64,000 bases of DNA from Rhipidocladum racemiflorum (Eukaryota; Streptophyta; Magnoliopsida; Poales; Poaceae), in the NCBI GenBank assembly GCA_036346355.1, contig CM070592.1, positions 37,350,193 to 37,414,192 on the forward strand, written 5' to 3'. The notes under the pieces are model-generated. The model worked only from the letters and a program-made list of their open reading frames with translations, had not been told where the DNA came from and did no database searches. Position 1 is the first letter of the stretch. Every line of letters begins with the position of its first letter. Below are positions 30,984-41,681 of the stretch, piece after piece. Both the position numbers and the translations under genes were made by a program.

Positions 30984-32604
30984 ATGGAGGAAGAATTATG
31001 TCTTGTTGACAGTGGCACCACTAATACTATATTAAGGGAGATAAAGTATTTCCAAACTCTAACTAAGAGGAGAGGAAATATTATGACCATCACTGGTAAT
31101 GATGCTCAAATTGTTGGTTCGGGACGAGCCATCATTATACTCCCTATGGTTACAAACATCGTGATAGAGGATGCTTTGTTGTATCCTGAATCTACACGTA
31201 CCCTACTAAGCTTTAAAGATATTCGCATCAATGGTTTCCATGTGGAGACTAGTAAAGAGAGCAATGTTGAGTATTTGCTCTTAACTAAAACTACTGGATG
31301 CGAAAAACAATTGGTTGAAAAGCTTCCTTCTTTTTCATCAGGATTGTACTCCACATATATTAAATCCGAACCACATGTTGCGTTAAAGACAATTTTCTCT
31401 CATCTTGATAAGTTCAAGATTTGGCATGACCGATTAGGTCATCCAGGTTTGGGTATGATGCATAAAATTGTCAAAGGTTCTGTTGGCCATAATATTAAAA
31501 ATTCAGATTTCCCAAAATATGATGAATTCATGTGCACTTCATGTGCAAAAGGGAAATTAATTTTGAGGCCTTCATACCTTAAAATTAAAAATGAGCTATT
31601 AAATTTCCTTGAAAGGATTTAAGGAGATATTTGTGGACCTATCCAGCCTTGGTCTGGGCCGTTTAGGTATTTCATGGTGTTAATTGATGCATCTACAAGA
31701 TGGTCCCATGTATGTTTACTCTCTACAAGGAACCATGCTTTTGCCAGATTAATTGCCCAAATAATTAAACTAAGAGCCAATCATCCTGATGACAGGATAA
31801 AGTCCATTCGGTTGGACAATGCCGATGAATTTTCTTCAAAGGCATTTAATGATTATTGTTTGGCTTTGGGCATTAATGTAGAGCATTCTGTACCATATGT
31901 ACATACACAAAATGGCTTAGCGGAGTCTTTGATAAAGAGGGTAAAGCTTATAGCTAGACCTCTGTTGCAAAATTGTCAATTACCAACAAGTTGTTGGGGA
32001 CATGCGGTTTTACATGCCGCAGCTTTAATCCAAATTAGACCAACTACATACCATACGGTCTCCCCATTGCAGTTAGTACGTGGAGATGTACCAAGCATTT
32101 CCCATCTTCTAAAATTCGGTTGCAGTATACGTACCGATTTCACCATCGCAGCGTACACAGATGGGTCCTCAAAGAAAGTTGGGGATATATGTGGGGTATA
32201 ATTCTCCGTCAATTATAAAATACCTTCAGCCATTGACAGGGGATCTGTTTACGGCTCGGTACGCTGACTGTATATTTGATGAGGATAATTTCCCGGCATT
32301 AGGGGGAGATATGTACCACAATGAATGCCAGGAAATTGATTGGAATGCCACAGGCATTCAGTCCTTAGATCCACGTACAAAAGAGTCTGAACAAGAGGTT
32401 CAGAAAATTATAAGTTTGCAATACATTGCAAACAATCTGCCAGATGCATTTACTGATTATAAGGGGGTTTTGAAATCTCATATACCTGCTGTTAATGCTC
32501 CGGAAAGAGTAGAGGTACCAAAGAAAACTACTCTTGCCCCTAATGTGAATAAGAGGGGGAGAATTCCGGTTGCACGGGACTTAGTTTCACGAAGACGTCC
32601 GTAG
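30984..32604 (+). pseudogene. Copia pol, protease and integrase part, broken
   Basis: The aspartic protease motif LVDSGTTNTI is near the start. The integrase zinc region shows IWHDRLGHPG and later CTSCAKGK. A TAA at 31620-31622 interrupts the frame, which continues in phase with the catalytic core: VLIDASTRWSHV (first Asp), IRLDNADEF (second Asp) and NGLAESLIKRVK (Glu). A frameshift near 32150 leads to the 32161-32604 frame (KLGIYVGYNSPSIIKY), which ends in TAG. All catalytic residues of integrase are visible, but the reading is discontinuous. Confidence 0.85.
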
Positions 32605-32637
32605 AAACAAAGTAAGACCGACAAAGGTAAATTACCT

Positions 32638-34535
32638 ATGTCAGTAAATGAAAAAGAGGTTGGAAGTCCTCTAGTGATTGGTAAACCCAACATAATTGTG
32701 CGCACAAACTTCAATGTTGGGACATCGGAACCCTTGGACTCAATCGTATTGGGAAATCATGATGAGTCACAAGGTAAAAATAAAGAATTATTGGATGAAG
32801 AAATTTCCACTAATTATACTGATTCAAGAGAATCATACAACAGAAAGACTACAATTGTCGACATTTATTTTGCCTCTAAGATTGCTGAAACCCTTCAACT
32901 GGATCCAGAACCAAAGTCCATGGCAGAGTGCATGAAGCACTCAGATTGGGTCAAATGGAAGGAAGCAATTGAGGCTGAATTGAGCTCGCTTAAGAAAAGA
33001 GAGGTATTTGGTCCAGTTATGACCACACCTCCTAAAATATTTCCGGTTGGAAATAAATGGGTTTTCGTTCGAAAGAAGAATGAAAATAATCAGGTGGTGA
33101 GATACAAAGCAATACTTGTAGCACAAGGGTTCACGCAGAGACCCGGCATTGATTACAATGAAACATATTCACCGGTAATGAGTGGAATAACGTTCCGATA
33201 TTTACTATCGTTGGCAGCAAACAAGAATTTATCCATGCAGTTGATGGATGTGGTGACTGCATATTTATATGGGTCACTTGATTCGGATATTTACATGAAA
33301 GTCCCAGAAGGGATATCTATTCCGAATCCAAATACAAATCGCAACATGTATAGTGTCAAATTGAAAAAGGCACTATATGGATTAAAGCAGTCGGACAGAA
33401 TATGGTACAACCGACTAAGTGAGTTCCTTATTAAGAAAGGTTACTCAAATAATGATGATTGTCCTTGTGTCTTTATAAAGAAATCCCAAAATGGATTTTG
33501 CATAATCTCCGTTTATGTTGATGATTTGAATATCATCGGAACCCCAAGGGATATAAAGGAAGCTAGCAATCATCTAGTGACGGAATTTGAAATGAAAGAT
33601 TTGGGTCAAACCAAATTTTGCTTAGGTTTACAACTTGAGCATCTCCCTGAAGGGATATTTGTGCACCAATCTGCATATACTCAAAAGATTTTGAGTAAAT
33701 TTAATATGGATAAATCATATCCATCAAAGACCCCTATGGTTGTTAGATCTCTAGATAGGGATAAAGACCCATTTAAACCTAGAGGTGAAGATGAAGATAT
33801 TTTAGGACAAGAGGTTCCATATCTTAGTGCCATTGGGGCACTGATGTATCTAGCAAACTGCACCGGCCTGATATTTCATTTGCAGTTAATTTATTGGCTA
33901 GATATAGCGCAGCACCAACAAAGAGACATTGGGCTGGCGTTAAGAATATCTTCAGGTATCTCCAAGGTACAAAAGATCTTGGTCTATTTTATAAGAAAAA
34001 CCAAGATATGAACATAGTGGGTTATCTGAGATGTCGCTATTTGTCTGATCCCCACAATGCCAGATCACAAACTGGGTTTGTATTTTTATATGGTGGAACG
34101 GCTTTTTCAAGGAAGTCTAGTAAACAGACTTTAGTGGCCACTTCCACTAATCATTCTGAAATAATTGCACTTTATGAAGCATCACGTGAGTGTGTATGGC
34201 TTCGCAGAATGATTAATCACATACAAAAAGCATGTGGTATAAATACAATTGAATCCCCTACCATTATCTATGAAGATAATGCGGCTTGTATTACTCAAAT
34301 GCAAACAGGTTATATAAAGAGCAACATTACGAAACATATTGCTCCTAAATTATTCTATCCTCATGAGCTCCAAAAGAGCGGTGAGATAGAAATTTTGCAA
34401 ACAAAGTCTTGTGAAAATTTGGCTGATTTATTTACCAAATCCTTACCAAAATCCACATTTCAGAATTGTGTTAATGGAATTGGTATGAGACTTTGTATGT
34501 TGCAAGGATCAGGGGGAGAGTCCTCTGAACTTTAA
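32638..34535 (+). pseudogene. Copia pol, reverse transcriptase and RNase H part, broken
   Basis: In the frame from 32638: WVFVRKKNENNQVVRYKA, VAQGFTQRPGIDYNETYSP, then QLMDVVTAYLYGSL and the catalytic YVDDLNIIGT. A frameshift near 33880 moves to the RNase H frame (33894-34535) with SQTGFVFLYGG, SEIIALYEASRECVWL and EDNAACI. The first RNase H acidic residue is not visible where expected (VGYLRCRYLSDPH). The C-terminus ends at 34533-34535, upstream of a repeat-bearing 3' region. Confidence 0.85.
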
Positions 34536-34559
34536 ACCTGTTTTGTTTAAAGATATATT

Positions 34560-34805
34560 GTACTCTTTTCCTTTATGAGTTTTACATGATATTTTCCCAT
34601 AAAGGTTTTTAATGAGGCAATATAATACAAGCTAAAAATATGTTATGTACTCTTTTCTCTGTCCATTTTTCCTACTGGATTTTTGGGAGAGTTTTTAATG
34701 AGGCATATACATATATTCCTATTTTCTTCATCTGTTTTCCCACAGGGTTTTTGGAAGGAGTTTTTAAAGGAACACGAAGATGAACATAATTTGTCCAAGG
34801 GGGAG
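34560..34805 (+). repeat. Copia 3' untranslated region with three-fold motif and polypurine tract
   Basis: A motif of the form TTTTCCCA...GGTTTTT...GAGTTTTTAATGAGGCA recurs three times in degenerate form (near 34590, 34668 and 34738). The polypurine tract AAGGGGGAG (34797-34805) abuts the 3' LTR. Confidence 0.7.
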
Positions 34806-35031
34806 TGTTAAGATTTATTAGCATGTGCTAATTATGGACAAATTAACTTGTGTCTATGACATAAACTACCATGCAGTTATATACATGAAGAGACACCTTT
34901 TGTAACAAGTGCCTTTTAGTAGCACATTTTCATGTGTATATAAAGGGGATTTGCCCTTTGTAAAAGTTAATCAATCAATCAATAGAAACTCTCTCTTGTG
35001 ATTTACTCTCTGTGCTAATAGACTCAAAACA
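34806..35031 (+). repeat. Copia 3' LTR
   Basis: 226 bp, four substitutions from the 5' LTR (for example ATTATGGAC versus ATTGTGGAC and GCACATTTTC versus GCACCTTTTC), followed by target duplication AGAAG. Confidence 0.95.
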
Positions 35032-35332
35032 AGAAGAAACCTTTTGACCAAACGACAGGAAGGCACCTCTCTGAAGATGCTGTATTTTGAACAAGCTAAA
35101 ATTTTTTAACATGCTGTATTTTGATGATCTTGTGGCTGGCATTTGCATCTGCACTTGAGTTAAATTAAAGAGATTTTTTTGGTCTTTTACCATGGATCGA
35201 ACATTGGATAGGTAATAAGACCAAGGGTAAATTAGTTTAATATATGATATATATCACCTTCTTTTAATTTATTGATATTGATTCGTTTTATATGTTAAAA
35301 GGAAAATATTATTATTTGTGTATAGTTTAGAG

Positions 35333-35362
35333 TTCCGTTGCAACGCACGGGCACCCTACTAG
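35333..35362 (+). other. Helitron 3' terminus
   Basis: GTTCCGTTGCAACGC, ACGGGCACCCTACTAG then T. The segment CCGTTGCAACGCACGG folds into a short stem about 10 bases from the terminal CTAG, the standard Helitron 3' arrangement. The next base starts family C LTR sequence. The uninterrupted LTR copy (minus strand near 45900) reads CCAAATGTTCTAAAAT, so insertion between A and T is consistent with Helitron target preference. Confidence 0.75.
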
Positions 35363-38300
35363 TATTCTATAATATTTTTGAGAATTTTTCCAAGATATAT
35401 AGAGTTCCGTTGCTATTTTATCCTTCGCGTCCTTCTTCAAAATACTATTCAAATTTAACTTATTCGTTCTTGTGTCATTCAAATTCCAAAATTCATCCAA
35501 AATTTGTGAAACCAATTTCTTTTGGTTCCAAATATTCCCTAGTATTTTTAGGAATTTTTTTTTGGAATTTTTAGATCTTATTTGCTAGTTTATCTCGTGC
35601 GTCATTGTTTTTACACTATTTAAAATCAAGCCAATGGGAGAGCGCCACGTGGTTTGCACTGTTCATCTTCCCCAACGAAATGGTCATAGAGAAGCTGTTC
35701 TCTCTCCTGTGCTTGGCATATGATTTCAAATTTTCATAACTCCCTTATTAATCCACCAAATCAAGCACAGATTGGTGCTTTGAGAAGGTAGTGATAAGGA
35801 GACTCCATTCCTGGCCTTTAATCTCTCCAAATCCCGTTAGAGACGCCGTATTTCGCATGGAAACCAAAATCAATCAATTGACAATAACATGGCCGTTACT
35901 CCGCCTATTCGCGAGCTCCCACCTCCTATAGAAGCATCTTGATCCCCTCTACGCCGTGCTCACCTCCTTGCACTGTCCCCTCACTCCGTTCTTCCGGAAA
36001 ATCGAGAAAATCGACGCCGGACGTCCACCGTCGACATCACCGTGGCATCTTTTGTTCCGGTGAGCTATTTGAAAATCCGTTCGCGTCACCGTGTGCGTCT
36101 TGTCGCCACGAACAAAAGCCCTCAATCAATTTTGGGTTTCGTTGCAGGACGACGACGAATTCCGCGGTTGAAGTTGTCGATTGGAGCTCCGTTCGTCGAT
36201 GATTTCTCTCACTTCGGCGATCCACTCCGAAATCCGACCACACCCCTAGGTTCGTCTCATTGCGTTCTACGTGGTCCTCACTTCCCCTTGCTATACCATC
36301 GTCATAAAAAAATTTATTAGTTAGCCGCCATCTTTTGTCGCCCCCGGCCTTACCAACACTGGTAGCTGGCACTGGTGCCCATCACCGCCCTTCCCCGCTG
36401 CTCGCCAGCCACCTCCGAACTTCCCCCTTGCCGGCACCATTGGAGCTCCCCATTCCTTTGTTTTCCATGGCTTGAAGAAGAAGCTCTAAGCCAACGACAA
36501 GGGGCCCCATGCGTAAGGCAGTAAGGGAGAGAAAGAAATCAGGAAATTCATGGGAAAAAGAAGATTCCCAGAATATTCTTTCGTTTTCCATTTTTTAGGA
36601 TTTTTGAGAATTTAAACGCCCATATCTATGTCATCCGAACTCGTATTGGATCCATTCAAATGTCTAAATTCATCTAAATTCAAGATCTATCTGCCAATAT
36701 TAATTTTGTAATTTTTGACTTTATCCTATTTTATTTTATTTATTTGGTTGTACCGTTTTGTGCGTAGCCGAAGAACTCGCCGGAGCCATTGACGCCGTCG
36801 CCAAACCCTAGGACTTTGAGACTCTCCTTGCAACCGAAGGTAAGTCTCCTTGACGCACGTTGATCCTACAATTTGAAAATGCTTTACAAATGTTTTATAA
36901 TGGGCATGGCTATTTATATAAATGTGATGTTAAATGTAGGATAGTAGTTATTCCGAATTTGTAAATTTCCTCATTTGATATTGTTATCCATATTCATTTG
37001 TAACCCTAGGGTACTGAAGTATCATGTTTAATTTATATGGTGACATATGATGTTTAGTGCGTTAGGTGTGCTTAGATACAAAATTGATCAAAATGCCTAT
37101 GGGTGGGATTCCTCGAAACTATGGTTTAAATATGATTTTGAGAATTATAGCAATGTATTTGCTACTGTTTTTGCAAAATAAAAATAAAAGGAAAATGGTT
37201 TGGACTTGGACGTAATGGAATGTCGGGCAGGTGCGGATGGAGCACTAATTTCATTTGTGCAAGTACCGCCCCAAGTCAATTAAGGACCGACGCTTGTGAT
37301 TGTCCATTCTAAGCATAACCATGCAACCACAAGTCTAAATGGGTATGACCTGGCTGAATACTTTGTAGAAGTCTAATTTAGACTCACCAGTTGGTGGAAT
37401 ATGAGTGCCGGATGGAGGCAAGCCGTTTTCCACACGGCGCAAGAGGGGGCTTCTGTACTGGGTAGATGGAACCCTAACAGCGGTGAAACCTTAGCGGGTG
37501 GGTTGGGTTAGATGTATACATTGTAAAGGCCTTGTGTTGTTTTACTTTGTCGCACGCCAAAGGAAGCGTGTAATGGCCGACATCAAAAGTAAAATAACTC
37601 TTGTGGGTAAAGCTGTACACCTCTGCAGAGTGTAAAACTATTCGAATAGCCGTGCCTACTGTCAAGGGCAAAGCGAATAATGTTGTCATACTAGTAGACT
37701 TTGTTTTGGTTTTAAAAACTGATGTTTTGAGATTCAGGAGTGGTTAGAACTCTCGGATGTATACAGTTGGCGGATTGAGCCAATCAGGTGGTTGGAACAT
37801 GTTTTAATCATGACAGATGGAGTCATGTGTGGTTTACCTTAATCTTTTAATAATATGCGGATAGAGCCAGTACACTAGTGATGGTGGATAGAATCTTCGC
37901 TAGAATAATAAATAATTTCAATTGATAAAATAATTATTAAAATATGCTTTGTGAAAATTATTAATAAGTATAGTTTGATGAAACTTGGGTTTGTGCAAAA
38001 GAACCCTAATAAGCCTTGTTTGGAAAGCCCTACATGTTGCATAATTTTCCAGACTAGCTGAGTATGTTTGTACTCACGTGCTACACAAAATTTTGTCATC
38101 AGAGAATTTCCAAGATGTAGTCGAAGATGATGAGTACTATGCCGACGAGTTCGTTGAAGATCACCATGATAACTAGGCGCACGTTCCGATCATTTAACAG
38201 TGGAGTCGTTGGTCTTTTGTTTTTTTTTTTGTTATTTGTTCCGCTGCTGTAAGACTTTGGTCATGTGACCAAATAATGTAATAAATAGCCTTGTGGCTAG

Positions 38301-38433
38301 TACTTAATATTTATTCTAATATTTCGTTCTGTCTGGTTATGATTCATCACTGTGAACTGTGTGTGCTAGCGTTGATCTGGGACTAGCACAGGAATACACA
38401 GGGGATTCCGAAAAGCCGTTCTGGGGTCCCACA
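35363..38433 (+). repeat. Family C LTR, copy C1 (3' part, 3.07 kb)
   Basis: Aligns from TTCTATAATATTTTTGAG with the reverse complement of 45569-45900 and ends CTGGGGTCCCACA. It contains a GC-rich front (35940-36450), an exon-like block 36768-36839 (after TTTTGTGCGTAG, before GTAAGT), the shared CTCTGCAGAGTGTAAAAC segment near 37622, a hairpin TGAGTATGTTTGTACTCA at 38059-38076 and an acceptor-like GTCATCAG ending at 38102. Its first ~240 bp may be the fragment at 23017-23260. Confidence 0.85.
36768..38176 (+). other. Putative two-exon acidic reading frame in LTR C1 (inferred splicing, one nonsense codon)
   Basis: Block 1 is 36768-36839 (72 nt) and ends ACCGAAG|GTAAGT. Block 2 is 38103-38176 and ends AACTAG. 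Joined in phase 1 the frame reads EELAGAIDAVAKP, a TAG, DFETLLATE, then ENFQDVVEDDEYYADEF and VEDHHDN before the stop. The acidic, Tyr-rich end and the phase match LTRs C2 and E. The TAG makes this copy defective. No upstream start was established. Confidence 0.4.
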
Positions 38434-39480
38434 ATAGTCAATGCTTGTGTAATAGAATTTGGATGGTTAAGATTTTGGTGATGTGCAATATACATGGAGT
38501 ATTAGCCTATATACAGTCAATGCTTTCTTTATGGCTCCACGCTTGGGTTAATCTTGTGGTATGATTAGCGATTAGGTGTTTCATTCGAGTTACTGACATA
38601 TGATGGGAAAATATGGAAATTATCACGTCCATATTGTGTCACACCACAACAAATTGATACTAAAGACATGAAACATACATGAATGCTGTGAAAAAAATAG
38701 AATGCTTTTGATCTGTCCTACATTATTTGTTGCCCTATATACCTGATAGTCTTCTCATTGGCATTAGTGTGATGCATGTGCTCTAGAGTTCTTGCAGCTC
38801 GAAAGTTCCATCAGGTTTACTTTAACGACTTTCGGTTATGTTTGAAGTAGAAGCGTGTTCTGGTTGATGTCTGTTGGCTTTTTTGCACATTCTGACTTTC
38901 TCCTTTTGTTTTGGTTTTGGAGTAGGAGCCATTTCTAGCCTTTTAAGAAATAATATGCAAGCAGAGTAGAAGATATGCCCATTGAGAGCTTTTTACACAA
39001 TCTGAGTTGCTTCATTTTGTTTTCTTTAGTTTGCTGCTAAACTAGGAGGGCTTGTTCCACAACAAGTAACCAGTTTTAGAAGCTAAATGTTGTTGCTGTT
39101 GCTGAACAATCTAATAAACAGCTTATAGAGAGGGAGGGAGGGAGGGAGAAAGGGAGAGAGAGAGATCACATGGTGCTTCCACCATAAGTTGTAGCTATCG
39201 TGTTGACGATGGGGGTAAATCTGAGCCATTCAAGTAACACGTCCCTATTTTTGTGACGCCCGTTGATGGATTTTTTTGCTACTTGGTTGCGATTTTTTTG
39301 TTTCAGTCATGTAGGTTTTTCACCAAAGTTTTTTCAGCTGTTGAAGTACATCAATTTTTTGAGGGAGGATCTTATCTTTAGCATACACAGTATTGAGGTA
39401 AGTAACTGCTTGGCCACCACTTTCGGAGACTTGATGAGAAATTATAAACCAAAAAACAAAAAAATAAAATAAAAAGGATC
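38434..39480. other. Unassigned AT-rich sequence with a purine-rich simple repeat
   Basis: No coding sequence recognised. A GGGA/GA-type simple repeat lies at 39127-39165. Poly(A)-rich sequence near 39450-39475 precedes the LINE. Family C LTR sequence does not continue here, so the LINE and the LTR fragment at 45569 do not form a simple insertion with visible flanks. Confidence 0.4.
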
Positions 39481-39529
39481 CAGTTTTAAGTCAATGGCCA
39501 TGAACGGGAGGCCACCTCTCCCCCATTGA

Positions 39530-41681
39530 TTCCAACTTCGATCTGTCATCTTCAGTACCGAAGCAAATGACGGATTCCCTTTACCCCCTCCACAAAAATC
39601 ACTCAGAAAACTCAGCGAATGTGGTGGAGGTGGAGGTTTTGGTCGAGGTTGGCGTCCACCGCCACCGTTCAGAGGCCGTTTTCAGCGGGGGCGTTTCGCT
39701 CAACAAAATCAGAATCAGAGTTGGCCGACTCCAAATCAACCTCTGTATCGTCCTCCGCAGACCACACAACCTGCAAGACAACCATTGATAGATCCAGATG
39801 GAGGTGATATTGTTAAGAACACTGGTGGGCTTTCCAAGAGTAAAGGTAATATTTCTTCGGACTCAGCTGGAGTTGATGCTTCTTATGTGAATTCAATTTG
39901 CTATAATTGTGGTGAGCTCGGGCATCTGGTTGGAAATTGCAAAAATCCTAAGCTCTGCTTTATTTGTGAGGATCCGGGTCATCATGTGGAATCATGTCCT
40001 GTTAGAATTAAACCTCAACAGATTGCTAAGGTTTTAGGAAGTGCTACGAATGGCTTAGGCTTTTTCTATTTGGAAGTTCCAGAATCAAGTAGAACTGCTG
40101 ATTTCAGATTTAAGAATTGTGGTATAATTACTATAGATCAAGGGGAGATTACTTTAGTTGAATTGGAGAAAAATCTTTCAGATATTTTTGATGCTCACTG
40201 GCCCTGGCAGATCAGACAATTAGAAAGTTTTAGATTCTTGGTGAGGTTCCCCCCACAAAAGAAAGTTTCTGATCTTGCCTTGCTCCCAAGCTTTAACCTG
40301 AATAAGACAGGAGTTACTGTGTATATAGAAGCTTGGAAGGGTGATATAGATGTTTTTGATGATCTCCAAGAGGTTTGTATTCAAGTAAAAGGTATCCCTC
40401 CTAAATGGTGTTGCTGGAAGGTTTTTGAACAGATTGCTTCATGTTTTGGTTTATTGATCAATGTGGACTGGACAGGACTTTTTAAAAGTTTCTATGAGGT
40501 GGTTAGGATTCAAATAGCCTGTAGAGATCCATCCAAAATTCCTCAACAGAGACTCATGGGGCTGAGAAATTGCTGTTCTGGATTAATATTTTGGTGGAAA
40601 AAATGAAGTCTCAAAGGTGGCCGATGAGGATGATCAGGATGATAATGATGATGACCTGGATGATTTAGGTGATGAAAACAAAAAAAATGAGGACTATGAT
40701 AATAAGATGGATACTGATCAGTCTGGGAGCTCTCAAAATGTCTCTTCGAGCAGACCAAATGTCAAGAAAACTGATAATACAGCTGGAGAATCAAAAGGAA
40801 AACAGGTTGCTGGTGGTGCCTTAGATGAGTTTGATTGTCGGAATGTTTCTGATCAGTTTTTTGCTGGGAATGGGGAAAAGATATGGCTACAAATGTTCCA
40901 AGATAATGTCAATAATCTTTTTAAGGATAAGAATATGGAAGGGAACACCTGTTATAATTTGCTTAGAGAAATGGATATGATTGGCTCGGATGAGGAATTG
41001 GATGAATTGAAAGAGGAAACAGGAGCTCAAAATTTTTTAGTTCCAGATAGTGAAATGCAGAAGATTCTGGATGATAATATATTGAGCCAGAAAACTGAAG
41101 ATTCTGGAAAACAGATTGTAGGAGTAGAGATGATAGACTCAGCTCAAGAAGGAGATACAATGGAGCAGATGGATACTGACAAGGTGATTAGTAAACGGTA
41201 GAAACATTGGGGTCCAATGCCAAGTAAAAGAAGGAGTAAGAGGTTAAATGATCAACACAAGACCATTTTGCAAAAAGCCCAAGATCTGCAACGACAAAAG
41301 AATCTGGAAATCTGCTCTAAATCTAAAGGTAATAATTCTAGAAGTTCATTTGATTCTTTTTCTACTCATGAGCTAAATGTTTTAGCTGATAGAGTTAATA
41401 TTACTTTGGGTTGCAATGACATGGAAGTTATGAATAATATAAATATATGTAAAGAAGTGGATGCAATACGGATTGCTAATTTTGAGGAAAACATCTCTGT
41501 GGGAGATGTTTCTGTGACTGATCGTAATACTTGTGGCGTTAGTAAGACTGAATCTGAAAATCTGCTAGAGATCCCATGCACACCTCTGAGGGAGGTTGGG
41601 GATACTAATTGTGAGTCAAATGAGTGGACTACTGTTGATAGGAAAAAACGGGGCAAGCACCCCGAGAAAAATAAAAACTAA
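39530..41681 (+). pseudogene. LINE ORF1 (nucleic-acid-binding protein), broken
   Basis: The frame is open from 39530: a Gly/Arg-rich segment (GGGGGFGRGWRPPPPF), a Gln/Pro-rich stretch, then zinc knuckles CYNCGELGHLVGNC and CFICEDPGHHVESC around 39900-40000. A frameshift near 40565-40600 leads to an Asp-rich acidic tract (DDQDDNDDDLDDLGDEN). A TAG at 41199-41201 then interrupts the same frame before MPSKRRSKRLNDQHKT. ORF1 terminates TAA at 41679-41681, directly followed by the ORF2 ATG. Role: binding LINE RNA. Confidence 0.85.

Larger units (their letters stand above)
28082..35031 (+). mobile_element. Ty1/copia retrotransposon, complete but defective (6.95 kb)
   Basis: 226-bp LTRs at 28082-28307 and 34806-35031 differ at four positions. 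Perfect target duplication AGAAG (28077-28081, 35032-35036). Domain order is gag, protease, integrase, reverse transcriptase, RNase H, the copia order. A primer site CGTTATCAGCACGCTCTG follows the 5' LTR, and AAGGGGGAG precedes the 3' LTR. Coding is broken by several stops and frameshifts, so this copy is not autonomous, although LTR similarity says it is fairly young. Confidence 0.97.
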
